A stretch of 64,000 nt of DNA, from the NCBI GenBank assembly GCA_022823775.1, contig JAJEHI010000162.1, positions 1-64,000 on the forward strand. The letters are read 5' to 3'. This DNA comes from Defluviicoccus sp. (lineage in GTDB: Bacteria > Pseudomonadota > Alphaproteobacteria > MPNO01). A program made the position numbers and the translations under genes. How positions within the stretch are numbered: the first letter of the stretch is position 1; every line of letters starts with the position of its first letter. This document shows, piece after piece, positions 8,140 through 16,194 of this stretch. The notes under the pieces are model-generated. The model saw only the letters and a program-made list of their open reading frames with translations. It was not told where the DNA came from and searched no databases.

Positions 8140-9308
8140 TGATATCGACCGGCCTCGCGGGGATCGCGCTGGCTGCCTGGATCGGCCTTATCTTTCTGCG
8201 CGGCGGTTTCTGGCGCATCGAGCCTCGTCTCGACGGGGCGGCCGGCGCCGCGCCGGCGCCCGGGGACTGGCCCGAGGTCGCGGCCGTAGTCCCGGCGCGG
8301 GACGAGGCGGAGACCGTGGGCGAGGCCGTGCGCTCGCTCGGGGAACAGGACTACCCGGGCAGGTTCTCGATCGTCGTGGTCGACGACGAGAGCAGCGATG
8401 GAACCGCCCGGATCGCGCGCGACGCCGGAGGGGGCGGAGCGGTTGATGTCATCCGTTCCGGCCCGCTCCCGGAGGGCTGGAAGGGCAAGGTCTGGGCGCT
8501 CTCCCGAGGGCTGGCGCATGTTGCGAGGGAGCGGTCCGATGCCCAGTATCTGTGGCTGACGGATGCCGATGTGGTGCACCAGCCCGACATGCTGCGCGCG
8601 CTGGTGTGCGAGGCCGAGGCCCGCTCGCTCGACCTTCTCTCGCTGATGGTCCGGTTGCGCGCGGAGTCTTTCTGGGAAAGGCTTCTGATACCGCCTTTCG
8701 TGTTCTTCTTCCGCAAGCTCTACCCGTTCGCCTGGGTCAACGATCCCGGTCGAGGGATTGCGGCGGCGGCCGGCGGTTGCGTCCTGCTGCGGCGGAGCGC
8801 GCTGGAGCGGATCGGCGGTATCGGCGCCATTCGGGACGCGCTGATCGACGACATCGCGCTCGCGCGGGCGGTGAAGCCCGGCGGCCCGATCCGGCTGGCC
8901 CTGACCGGAGAATCGATAAGTATCCGGCGCTACCGTTCCCTCGACGGGATTTGGGCCATGGTGGCGCGTTCCGCCTTCGATCTGCTCCGATACTCCGCGC
9001 TCGCGCTGGTCGGGACGGTTGTCGCGATGACGATCGTTTACCTCGTACCGCCGGTTCTGGTGTTGTCGTGGCCGCTCCATGGCGACCCGGCGGCAGCCGT
9101 TCTCGGCGTTTGCGCCTGGGCTGCGATGGCGCTTGCGGCTTGGCCCACCGGCCGGTTCTACGGGCTTTCTCCCTGGGCCGGCCTCGTCTTGCCTGTCGCG
9201 GCGGCGCTCTACGTCGCGATGACGGCCGATTCCGCGCGCCGCCACTGGACCGGCGGCGGCGGCGCGTGGAAGTCGCGCGTATACGCGGCGGAGCGCGGCG
9301 GTGGCTGA
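8139..9308 (+). CDS. hpnB: Hopanoid-locus family 2 glycosyltransferase HpnB
   Basis: A 389-residue GT2-type glycosyltransferase matching HpnB, a protein of unknown exact role found in hopanoid clusters. An N-terminal membrane segment is followed by the GT-A domain with PARDEAETVGEAVRSL, the VVDDESSDGT nucleotide-sugar motif and a LTDADVVH metal-binding DxD-type motif near residue 145. Two or three hydrophobic segments lie at the C-terminus. The frame is open far upstream, but the upstream codons overlap the dioxygenase; the ATG at 8139 overlaps its stop (TGATG). It overlaps hpnC by eight bases, so hpnB and hpnC are one unit. Confidence 0.9.
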   Translation: MISTGLAGIALAAWIGLIFLRGGFWRIEPRLDGAAGAAPAPGDWPEVAAVVPARDEAETVGEAVRSLGEQDYPGRFSIVVVDDESSDGTARIARDAGGGGAVDVIRSGPLPEGWKGKVWALSRGLAHVARERSDAQYLWLTDADVVHQPDMLRALVCEAEARSLDLLSLMVRLRAESFWERLLIPPFVFFFRKLYPFAWVNDPGRGIAAAAGGCVLLRRSALERIGGIGAIRDALIDDIALARAVKPGGPIRLALTGESISIRRYRSLDGIWAMVARSAFDLLRYSALALVGTVVAMTIVYLVPPVLVLSWPLHGDPAAAVLGVCAWAAMALAAWPTGRFYGLSPWAGLVLPVAAALYVAMTADSARRHWTGGGGAWKSRVYAAERGGG

Positions 9309-10167
9309 CGCGGCGGCGAAGACGGGGACGCTGGAAACCCCGTCCGGAAAGTGGTCGGGAGACGAGAACTTTCCCGTCGGGTCGTGGCTGCTGCCCGCCG
9401 GGCTGCGCCCGCACGTCGCCGCGTACTACGCGATCGCCCGGACCACCGACGACATCGCCGACAATCCGGACCTGTCTCCCGAAGAGAAGCTCCGCCGGCT
9501 CGATGCCTTCGAGTCGGCGGTAAAGGACGAGACCCCCGGAGAGCCCATTCCCGCTACCGCCCGGCGAATGCGCGAAAGCCTGGCCCAGACCGGCCTCGGC
9601 CCGCGCCACGTCGTCGACATCATCGCCGCCTTCAAGCAGGACGCGACCAAGCAGCGTTACGACGATTGGGACGACCTGATGGGCTATTGCATGCTTTCCG
9701 CGTCTCCCGTCGGGCGGTATGTCCTCGACCTGCACGGCGAGGACCGCTCCACCTGGAAGGCGTCCGACGCGCTGTGCAATGCGCTCCAGGTGCTGAATCA
9801 CCTGCAGGACTGCCAGGACGATTACCGGGCGCTCGATCGGGTGTATGTGCCCGAAACCTGGTTGCGGGAGGCGGGAATCGGTGTCGACGCTCTCGACGCC
9901 GACCGTGCCAGCGCCGCGCTGCGCTCCGTCATCGACCGGTTGCTCGACGGCGTCGACGATTTGATGGTGCAGGCCCGCGGTCTGCCCGGCGTCGTCAGGA
10001 ATCGGCGGCTCGCGATGGAAACCGCGATCATCGTCCGCCTCGCCGCCCGGCTGAGCGCGCTTCTCAGGGCCGGCGACCCGCTCGCCGGCCGCGTGGCGCT
10101 GAGCCGCTGGGACTTTGCCCGCGCGGGCGCGGGCGGCGTTGTCGGCGGGCTGATCTTCGGTCGATAG
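9301..10167 (+). CDS. hpnC: HpnC, squalene/phytoene synthase-family enzyme (hydroxysqualene synthase)
   Basis: A 288-residue member of the squalene/phytoene synthase family. It carries the two aspartate-rich motifs, TTDDIADN near residue 50 and LQDCQDDYRALDRVYVP near 163-178. Of the two family members in this window, this one lies beside hpnB and matches HpnC, known to convert presqualene diphosphate to hydroxysqualene. HpnD (14950-15822) makes presqualene diphosphate, and HpnE would finish the route to squalene; HpnE is not in the window. The start is GTG at 9301, inside the end of hpnB. Confidence 0.92.
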   Translation: MADAAAKTGTLETPSGKWSGDENFPVGSWLLPAGLRPHVAAYYAIARTTDDIADNPDLSPEEKLRRLDAFESAVKDETPGEPIPATARRMRESLAQTGLGPRHVVDIIAAFKQDATKQRYDDWDDLMGYCMLSASPVGRYVLDLHGEDRSTWKASDALCNALQVLNHLQDCQDDYRALDRVYVPETWLREAGIGVDALDADRASAALRSVIDRLLDGVDDLMVQARGLPGVVRNRRLAMETAIIVRLAARLSALLRAGDPLAGRVALSRWDFARAGAGGVVGGLIFGR

Positions 10168-10193
10168 GGCGCGCGCCGAACCGGGGGTGCCGT

Positions 10194-10874
10194 TCAGGAG
10201 TCGCGGTCTTCCTTCGGCGGTGCGGGCGTGCGGCTCGCCTCCGCCTTGAGAGCGGCGACCTTTTTCCGGATTTCCTTCACCAGTTCGCCTACGCCGCGTT
10301 TGCGCAATATCGACGCGTACTCGGAGCGCTTGGTGGCTGCTTCGCTGATCGAGCCCTTGAGATAGATGTCGATGGCGCGCCATCCGCCGTCGAAACGGCG
10401 GACGAGATAGTTCAGTTTGGTGTTTCTCCTCCCCGATCGGGTCCGTTGCGTCCCGTCTATGCGGGTTTTGACGAGAACCGTATCCGGACGCAGCGAAGCC
10501 GTCTCGAGAACCCGGAAAGACTGGCCCGAATACCCGTCGAAGCGGTGCGCGTAGGTCGCGGTGACCAGATCGGAGAAAGCGGAGACGAATTCGTCCCTCT
10601 CCGCTGTCGAGAAACGCTTCCAGTTGCGCCGTCCGGCGACCGTCCGGCTCATCGACCGGAGATGGAAAGCCTTTCCGATCGCCGGGGCGAGCGCTCGATA
10701 GCGGCCCTCGTAACCGAGCGTCCCGGCCTCCTTCATCACCCGCAGGAGAGTGGCATGAAACGTCTCGATGACCTTCGCGGGTTGGGGAGCGGCGGCCGTC
10801 GCCGGCGCAGATAGCAGCGCCGCGACCGTCAGCGTCCCAATCGCCAAACGAAAGGAGAGGCTCGGAACCGTCAT
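10194..10874 (-). CDS. hpnM: HpnM, MlaC/Ttg2-family periplasmic lipid-binding protein
   Basis: A 226-residue secreted protein with a signal peptide over about residues 1-28 (positive start, hydrophobic core, APATAAA). The mature part matches the MlaC/toluene-tolerance auxiliary fold: the FSTAERDEFVSAFSDLV segment, YAHRFDGYSGQ, and the paired strands KLNYLVRR / GWRAIDIYLKG. HpnM is the hopanoid-cluster version of these proteins and is thought to carry hopanoids or other lipids across the periplasm. The ATG at 10874 has AAGGAG four to five bases upstream. It lies tail to tail with hpnC (26 bases apart) and is divergent from hpnH, so it is not in the hpnBC unit. Confidence 0.9.
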   Translation of the reverse strand: MTVPSLSFRLAIGTLTVAALLSAPATAAAPQPAKVIETFHATLLRVMKEAGTLGYEGRYRALAPAIGKAFHLRSMSRTVAGRRNWKRFSTAERDEFVSAFSDLVTATYAHRFDGYSGQSFRVLETASLRPDTVLVKTRIDGTQRTRSGRRNTKLNYLVRRFDGGWRAIDIYLKGSISEAATKRSEYASILRKRGVGELVKEIRKKVAALKAEASRTPAPPKEDRDS

Positions 10875-11006
10875 CGGGACTCCTTCAAGCCAGGGCAGAA
10901 GCCGGCCGCATTCGGACATCGTACCGTCTGCCGGGCACGGGAGATATGTTTGCGGCACGTTGCGTTCCGTCGCCGCGGGTCCGATCGCATCCCGGGCATC
11001 GGGCGA

Positions 11007-11036
11007 TTGGATTACCGTCCCCTCATGGTTTAATAA
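11007..11036 (+). promoter_or_regulatory. hpnH: Putative sigma-70-type promoter of hpnH
   Basis: In the 192-base gap between divergent hpnM and hpnH, TTGGAT (11007-11012) and TAATAA (11031-11036) are separated by 18 bases, a fair match to the housekeeping consensus. The -10 box ends 30 bases before the hpnH ATG, with GAGGGG at 11051-11056 as the ribosome site. The position and orientation fit hpnH. Confidence 0.5.
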
Positions 11037-11066
11037 TCCTGGGCAGGATCGAGGGGTAAATGCCGC

Positions 11067-12212
11067 ATGAGCGTCCCGCTGTCCCAGCAGTTGCGTATTG
11101 GCGCCTACATCGTGAGGCAGCGGTTGCTCGGGGTGCGGCGGTACCCGCTGGTCCTGATGCTCGAACCGTTGTTCAGATGCAACCTGGCCTGCGCCGGCTG
11201 CGGCAAGATCGACTACCCGGATTCGATCCTGGACAAACGAATGAGCGTCGAGGATGCGATCGGCGCGGTCGAGGAGTGCGGCGCTCCGGTCGTCTCGATC
11301 GCCGGCGGCGAGCCTCTGATTCATCGCGAGATCGGGAGGATCGTGGAGGGCATCGTCGCGCGAAAGCGGTATGTCTATCTGTGCACCAACGCGCTGCTGC
11401 TGGAAAAGAAGCTTCACCTCTTCGAACCGAGCCCGTTCTTCTCGTTCTCCATCCATCTCGACGGTACGCGCGAGGTGCATGATCGTTCGGTCTGCGAGGA
11501 GGGCGTTTACGACAAGGCAGTGCACGCGATCGCCACGGCGATCGACGGGGGTTTCCGGGTGTCCATCAACTGCACCTTGTTCGACGGCATCGATGCGGAA
11601 GAGGTGGCGGAGTTCTTCGATGCGATGACCGGGCTCGGAGTCGACGGCGTCACGGTTTCGCCCGGCTACGCGTACGAGCGCGCCCCCGACCAGCAGCATT
11701 TCCTGAATCGCCGCAAGACCAAGGATCTGTTCCGCGCCGTTTTCGAGCGCGGCCGCGGGAAGAAATGGCCGCTCAATCATTCTCCTCTCTATCTCGATTT
11801 CCTCGCTGGCAACCGGGACTACCGCTGCACGCCCTGGGGCAACCCGACGCGCAACGTCTTCGGCTGGCAGCGCCCGTGCTACCTGCTGGGCGAGGGCTAC
11901 GCGTCGTCCTTCCGGGAGCTGATGGACGAGACCGACTGGGAATCCTACGGCACCGGCAACTACGAAAAATGCGCCGATTGCATGGCCCATTGCGGGTATG
12001 AGGCGACGGCGGTCGACGATCTGGCCTCGAACCCCTGGAAAATGTTCAGGTTCGCCCTGTCGGGAGTACGCACCGAAGGACCGATGGCACCCGAGATACC
12101 GCTCGGTGACGCCCGGCCCGCGCAATATGTCTTCGCGGAACTGGTCCAGCAGCGCACGGCGCTAGACGAAAAAGCCGAAGCGGAACCCGCCCAGCACAGC
12201 GACGCTGCGTAG
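11067..12212 (+). CDS. hpnH: HpnH, radical SAM adenosylhopane synthase
   Basis: A 381-residue radical S-adenosylmethionine enzyme. HpnH joins the 5'-deoxyadenosyl group to diploptene to give adenosylhopane, the first step of C35 hopanoid side-chain building. The [4Fe-4S] cluster motif is C-x3-C-x2-C at Cys38, Cys42 and Cys45 (CNLACAGC), followed by the SAM-contact segment SIAGGEPL. Two further Cys pairs near the C-terminus ([13 protein letters not shown]) match the family. The ATG at 11067 is preferred over an out-of-frame ATG at 11060. Its last 51 bases overlap the 3' end of hpnG on the other strand. Confidence 0.95.
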   Translation: MSVPLSQQLRIGAYIVRQRLLGVRRYPLVLMLEPLFRCNLACAGCGKIDYPDSILDKRMSVEDAIGAVEECGAPVVSIAGGEPLIHREIGRIVEGIVARKRYVYLCTNALLLEKKLHLFEPSPFFSFSIHLDGTREVHDRSVCEEGVYDKAVHAIATAIDGGFRVSINCTLFDGIDAEEVAEFFDAMTGLGVDGVTVSPGYAYERAPDQQHFLNRRKTKDLFRAVFERGRGKKWPLNHSPLYLDFLAGNRDYRCTPWGNPTRNVFGWQRPCYLLGEGYASSFRELMDETDWESYGTGNYEKCADCMAHCGYEATAVDDLASNPWKMFRFALSGVRTEGPMAPEIPLGDARPAQYVFAELVQQRTALDEKAEAEPAQHSDAA

Positions 12213-12857
12213 CGAGCGGAGCGCTCGCCGATAATCCCGGGCCAGGCCGACCAACGCCAGGAGGTCGGCCGGCCGCCCGAGGCTTTCCATCAGCAACCGA
12301 CTGGCGCGCGGTCCGCCTTCGGACGAAAACGCGGAGAGAAGCGATGACGGGAGACGGCGTTCCGCCGGATCGGCGATGACCCGGACCGCCGCTACGGGCA
12401 GCCCCGCCGCGGCGGCGACCCGCGCCACCGCATGGCTCTCCATGTCGACGACCGCGGCACCCGACGAAGCGGCAAGGGCTGCCTTGGCCGCAACGTCAGC
12501 CAGGGGACTTTCCGTTCCCGCTATCGGCGCGATGACGGTCTCGGGCCCCGATCTCGGCACGGCGGCGAGGCGCGCCGTCCAATCCCCGTCTACCTCCAAT
12601 ATTTCGCCCGCGGGCGCGAGGATTTCGCTTGCGATGACCACGGTCCCCGCGGAAAGCCCCGGCCGCAACCCTCCCGCCGTCCCGAAGCTGAGCAGCCCGG
12701 CCGCACCCCGATCGACCAGGGATCGGGCGAGGGATTCCGCCCGCGCCGTCGAGGCGCCGCAGCACAGGATGCGGACGTTCTCGTTTTTGCCGCCGCGGGC
12801 GGCCCGGGCTTCGGCCGGGAGGCCCGCGACGATCCCCAGCCGCCGCCCGGGAGTCAC
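12162..12857 (-). CDS. hpnG: HpnG, nucleosidase/phosphorylase of hopanoid side-chain synthesis
   Basis: A 231-residue protein of the purine/nucleoside phosphorylase (MTAN) fold. HpnG removes adenine from adenosylhopane to give the ribosyl intermediate. Visible features are the N-terminal [12 protein letters not shown] start, LSFGTAGGL, and the [13 protein letters not shown] motif, whose Glu and following segment bind the nucleoside ribose. The GTG start at 12857 overlaps the TGA of squalene-hopene cyclase (GTGA), so translation is coupled to it. The substrate of HpnG is the product of HpnH, and the two genes face each other with overlapping 3' ends. This arrangement may allow mutual interference (inference). 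Confidence 0.9.
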   Translation of the reverse strand: MTPGRRLGIVAGLPAEARAARGGKNENVRILCCGASTARAESLARSLVDRGAAGLLSFGTAGGLRPGLSAGTVVIASEILAPAGEILEVDGDWTARLAAVPRSGPETVIAPIAGTESPLADVAAKAALAASSGAAVVDMESHAVARVAAAAGLPVAAVRVIADPAERRLPSSLLSAFSSEGGPRASRLLMESLGRPADLLALVGLARDYRRALRSLRSVAVLGGFRFGFFV

Positions 12858-14824
12858 AATCCGAAGGGAGAGGTCTTCGCGTTGCCGCCGCGAAGACGGC
12901 GGTAGCGGGCGAGCGCCCAGACGGGGAAATAGGCGCTGTAGCCGTGATACTTGAGATAAAAGACGCGGGGAAATCCCACCGCGTTGTAGTGGTCTTCCCG
13001 CCACGACCCGTCCTCGCGCGGCGCGTTGAGCAGGTATTCGACGCCGCGGCGGACCGCGGTGCCGTCGACCTCCCCCGCGGCCATCAGGCCGAGCACCGCC
13101 CAGGCCGTCTGGCTGGGCGTGGAGGTCTTCGCCTCGTCCCGGCGGTCCGGCCAGTAGCTCGCCCCGTCCTCGCCCCAGCCGCCGTCGTCGCGTTGACGCT
13201 GCTCCAGCCACCGGACCGCGCGCCGGATGTGCGGCGATGAAGGGTCCTCTCCGGCCGCGTTGAGCGCCGAAAGCACGCTCCACGTGCCGTAGACGTAGTT
13301 GGTTCCCCACCGGCCGTACCAGGACCCATCTTTCTCCTGCTCTCGAATCAGGAATTCGATGCCGCGCGCCACCGAAGGATCGGCCCGGGAACGGCCGAGC
13401 TGGGCAAGCATTCCGACGCAGCGCGCGGTCACGTCCGATGTCGGGGGATCCAGCAGCGCGCCGTGATCGGCGAAGGGAATGCTGTCGAGATAGTGCTTGT
13501 TGTTGTCGACGTCGAAAGAGCCCCAACCGCCGTTGGAGCTCTGCATGCCGACGATCCACTCCGCGCCGCGCTTGACGGAGTCGTCGACGCCGGTTCGCCG
13601 CGCGCGGTCTATCGCCATCACGACGACCGCCGTGTCGTCGGTGTCGGGATAGTAGTCGTTGCGGTATTCGAATGCCCAGCCTCCGGGGGCGAGTTGCGGA
13701 CGGGCACGCGCCCAGTCGCCCTTCACGTCGGTGATCTGCTCGTTCGCCAGCCATCCGGAAGCGCGCTCGGCCGCGGCGTCGTTATCCGCCCCGCCCGCTT
13801 CCATCAGCGCGTGCGCCGCGAGCGCGGTATCCCACACCGGGGACAGGCAAGGCTGGCAGAAGGTGCGCTCTTTCCGCACGACAAGGAGCTTCCCGATCGC
13901 GCTCAGGGCATCGGCATAGCGCGGATCGTCCTTCCCGTAACCGAGCGTATGAAACGCCATGACCGTGTTGGCCATCGCGGGGAATATGCCGCCCAGCCCG
14001 TGCTCTCCGTTGAGACGCTTCCCGATGAAGTCGACCGCCCGGTCGAGCGCGCGCCGCCGGAGCGCCGGCGGGCTCAACGGGGTAAGCAGCCGGAGCGCGC
14101 GGTCGACCGCGAGAAATACGGTATCGAGGAGCCCGCCGGTCGGTTTGACCAAGGGAGGACATCGTTTCCAGGGGTCTCGATGGAAAAGCTCTTCGACACT
14201 CGCGTTCCGAGGATTGGCCGCGCCCGGCCTACGGTCGAGAAGCACCAGAAGGGGCACGATCACCGTGCGGGACCAGTAGGAGACCTTGTCGAGATGGATG
14301 GGAAACCAGCGTGGCAACAGCATGATTTCGATCGGCATCACCGGCACCGCCCGCCACGGGAGCTGTCCGAACAGGGCCAGCGAGACACGGGTGAACACGT
14401 TGCACTGCGCCGCCCCGCCGCGCTCGAGAATCGCTTCGCGTGCCCGCCGCATGTGAGGGGCTTCGGGATCGTCGCCCACGCATTTGAGCGCGAAATAGGC
14501 CTTTACCGATGCGCTGACGTCGGCGTCGCCTTCGTGGAACAGCGGCCAGCCGCCATCCTCTCCCTGGCGGTCCCGGATGTAGTCGGCGAGCCGGCCCTCA
14601 AGCTCGGGGTCGATGTCGTCGATGAAGTGCTCGAGAAGGATGTACTCGGCCGGGATCGTCACATCGGCTTCGAGCGGGAATACCCAGTGGCCGTCGGACG
14701 ACTGCCGAGCGCGGAGGGACGCTCCGGCGGCTTCGATGGCACGGTCGACGCGCGCTTCCAGGTCCCGCGTTGGGTCCGGTCCGGTCGGGGCGATGGGTGC
14801 GCTTGCCCGGGTCTCGCCGGCCAT
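12854..14824 (-). CDS. shc: Squalene-hopene cyclase
   Basis: A 656-residue cyclase that turns squalene into hopene/diplopterol at the inner membrane. The catalytic acid motif D-x-D-D is at residues 394-397 (PDTDDTA). Several QW-type repeats are present, for example GEDGGWPLF, SSNGGWGSFD, EKDGSWYGRWG, QRDDGGWGED and REDGSWRED. The GTNYVYGTW segment is also typical. Length is normal for the family. The ATG at 14824 gives MAGETRAS; a GTG ten codons upstream is possible. The frame stays open far upstream, but that part overlaps hpnD and is not coding. Downstream hpnG overlaps by four bases. Confidence 0.95.
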   Translation of the reverse strand: MAGETRASAPIAPTGPDPTRDLEARVDRAIEAAGASLRARQSSDGHWVFPLEADVTIPAEYILLEHFIDDIDPELEGRLADYIRDRQGEDGGWPLFHEGDADVSASVKAYFALKCVGDDPEAPHMRRAREAILERGGAAQCNVFTRVSLALFGQLPWRAVPVMPIEIMLLPRWFPIHLDKVSYWSRTVIVPLLVLLDRRPGAANPRNASVEELFHRDPWKRCPPLVKPTGGLLDTVFLAVDRALRLLTPLSPPALRRRALDRAVDFIGKRLNGEHGLGGIFPAMANTVMAFHTLGYGKDDPRYADALSAIGKLLVVRKERTFCQPCLSPVWDTALAAHALMEAGGADNDAAAERASGWLANEQITDVKGDWARARPQLAPGGWAFEYRNDYYPDTDDTAVVVMAIDRARRTGVDDSVKRGAEWIVGMQSSNGGWGSFDVDNNKHYLDSIPFADHGALLDPPTSDVTARCVGMLAQLGRSRADPSVARGIEFLIREQEKDGSWYGRWGTNYVYGTWSVLSALNAAGEDPSSPHIRRAVRWLEQRQRDDGGWGEDGASYWPDRRDEAKTSTPSQTAWAVLGLMAAGEVDGTAVRRGVEYLLNAPREDGSWREDHYNAVGFPRVFYLKYHGYSAYFPVWALARYRRLRGGNAKTSPFGL

Positions 14825-14949
14825 GCGTTCCCACGTGGAACCTTCCACCGAGCCCCTCCGAATCGCTACCGATAGTCCCAACCGGCCAACCGACCGACCG
14901 CTACAATAACTAGTTTCGCGCCCCCCGTCTGTCCAGAATCCTCGGTAAG
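14825..14949. promoter_or_regulatory. Gap between hpnD and shc
   Basis: This 125-base gap lies upstream of shc on the minus strand and would hold its promoter if shc is not read through from hpnD. It contains short repeats of a GGTCG-like unit (cgaccgaccg on the plus strand) and the only AT-rich patch nearby (acaataactagt, 14903-14914). No convincing -35/-10 pair at normal spacing was found. Confidence 0.3.
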
Positions 14950-15822
14950 TCAGGCGAATACGCCGTGACGAAGGGCGATCAGGATCTTCTCCGGCCTGGA
15001 GATCCGGACGGGAACGTCGAGCCCGGTCCAGCCCCGTTCCTCCAGCGCTTCCAGAAGCCGCCGATAGTGCACCATCATCACGACCGCCGGACGAAGCGCG
15101 CGGCGATCGCATTTCTCCAGCGCCGCCACGGCGGCGGCGAACCTGTCTTTCGCGATCCGCGCCAGGGCGTCGCAGACCCCCGGGATCGCGGGGTGACGGA
15201 GAACGTCGCGCGGCTCCGCGACCTCTATGCCCGCTTCGGTCAGCAATTCCCGCGGCAGATAGAGCCTGCCGCGCTCCGCGTCTTCCATCAGATCGCGCAG
15301 GATATTCGTGAGCTGCAGCGCCGTCCCGAGCGCGAGCGCGAACGCTTCGGCGTGCGCGCCGCTCGCGCCGAAGGCGCGTATCGAGAGAAGACCCACCGCA
15401 CCGGCAACCCGATGGCAATACAGTTCCAGCTCCTCGAAACCCGGCGCCGTCAGGCCGTCGCCGAGATCCATCTCCATGCCGTCGATTACCGCGAGGAAAT
15501 CCTCCCGGCGCATGCCAAAGCGGCGGACCGGCTCCACGAGGGCGCGTGCGGTCGGGAACGCGGGGTTGCCGGAGTAAAGGGAGTCGATCTCCTCGCGCCA
15601 CCTGTCGAGGCGCCGCCGCTTGTCGTCGGGCGATTCCTCCCCGTCGGCGATGTCGTCGACCTCGCGGCAAAAGGCGTAGATCGCGAACATCGCTTCCCGG
15701 CGGGCCCGCGGCAAAAAGCGCATCGCCCAGTAGAACGAAGTGCCGGAAGCTACGGTGACGGCGCGGACATGCGCTCTTGCCTCGTCGTCGGCGCCGACCC
15801 CGCGCTCGGGTCTGTTCCGCAT
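14950..15822 (-). CDS. hpnD: HpnD, presqualene diphosphate synthase
   Basis: A 290-residue squalene/phytoene synthase-family enzyme matching HpnD, which condenses two farnesyl diphosphates to presqualene diphosphate. It carries both aspartate-rich motifs, REVDDIADGEE near residue 59 and NILRDLMEDAERGRLYLP near residue 177-194, and the MRFLPRARREAMFAIYAFCR segment. It acts before HpnC, which lies about 4.8 kb away on the other strand. The ATG at 15822 is preferred; a TTG three codons upstream is possible. shc and hpnG follow in the same direction, so hpnD-shc-hpnG may form one unit. Confidence 0.93.
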   Translation of the reverse strand: MRNRPERGVGADDEARAHVRAVTVASGTSFYWAMRFLPRARREAMFAIYAFCREVDDIADGEESPDDKRRRLDRWREEIDSLYSGNPAFPTARALVEPVRRFGMRREDFLAVIDGMEMDLGDGLTAPGFEELELYCHRVAGAVGLLSIRAFGASGAHAEAFALALGTALQLTNILRDLMEDAERGRLYLPRELLTEAGIEVAEPRDVLRHPAIPGVCDALARIAKDRFAAAVAALEKCDRRALRPAVVMMVHYRRLLEALEERGWTGLDVPVRISRPEKILIALRHGVFA

Positions 15823-15951
15823 GCAGGACAACTATCGCGGCACGGAGAGCCGCGCAACCGCCGAAGGATTGACCCGAATTATCCCAGGCCATACCGTGAA
15901 TCCCGGAAACGGCGTCCGAATTCCGCGTCCGCGTTCTGCAGGAGGCTTGCC

Positions 15952-16185
15952 TTGCCCGTCCCTTACCACGAGCCGGAAAATATCCGGCTGCAGACACAGG
16001 TGGACGCGGCTCCGACCGCGTACGCCGCACGGCTGGCCGACAGGCTCGAAGAGATTTTCGGGCGGGGGATCCACGATCTCGAGGGAGTCGTCGCGGCGCT
16101 GAACGAATCGGGTCCCGCCCCGGAGGGTGCGGACAGGTGGACCGCCGAGGTCCTGGAGGCGGAGATGATCCGTCTCGGCCCGTAG
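15952..16185 (+). CDS. Small 77-residue protein, recombinase-like helix-turn-helix type
   Basis: A short gene with a TTG start at 15952, six bases after a strong AGGAGG (15940-15945). The product (begins MPVPYHEPENIRLQTQ) is one compact helical unit with the pattern YAARLADRLEEIFGRGIHDLEGVVAALN followed by a W-T segment. From memory, this resembles small recombinase-like helix-turn-helix proteins seen beside aromatic-ring oxygenase genes; the function of those is unknown. It ends nine bases before the Rieske oxygenase start and is the first gene of a seven-gene run. It could be a small regulator or an oxygenase accessory subunit; the sequence does not decide. Confidence 0.7.
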   Translation: MPVPYHEPENIRLQTQVDAAPTAYAARLADRLEEIFGRGIHDLEGVVAALNESGPAPEGADRWTAEVLEAEMIRLGP

Positions 16186-16194
16186 CCGGAGAGG

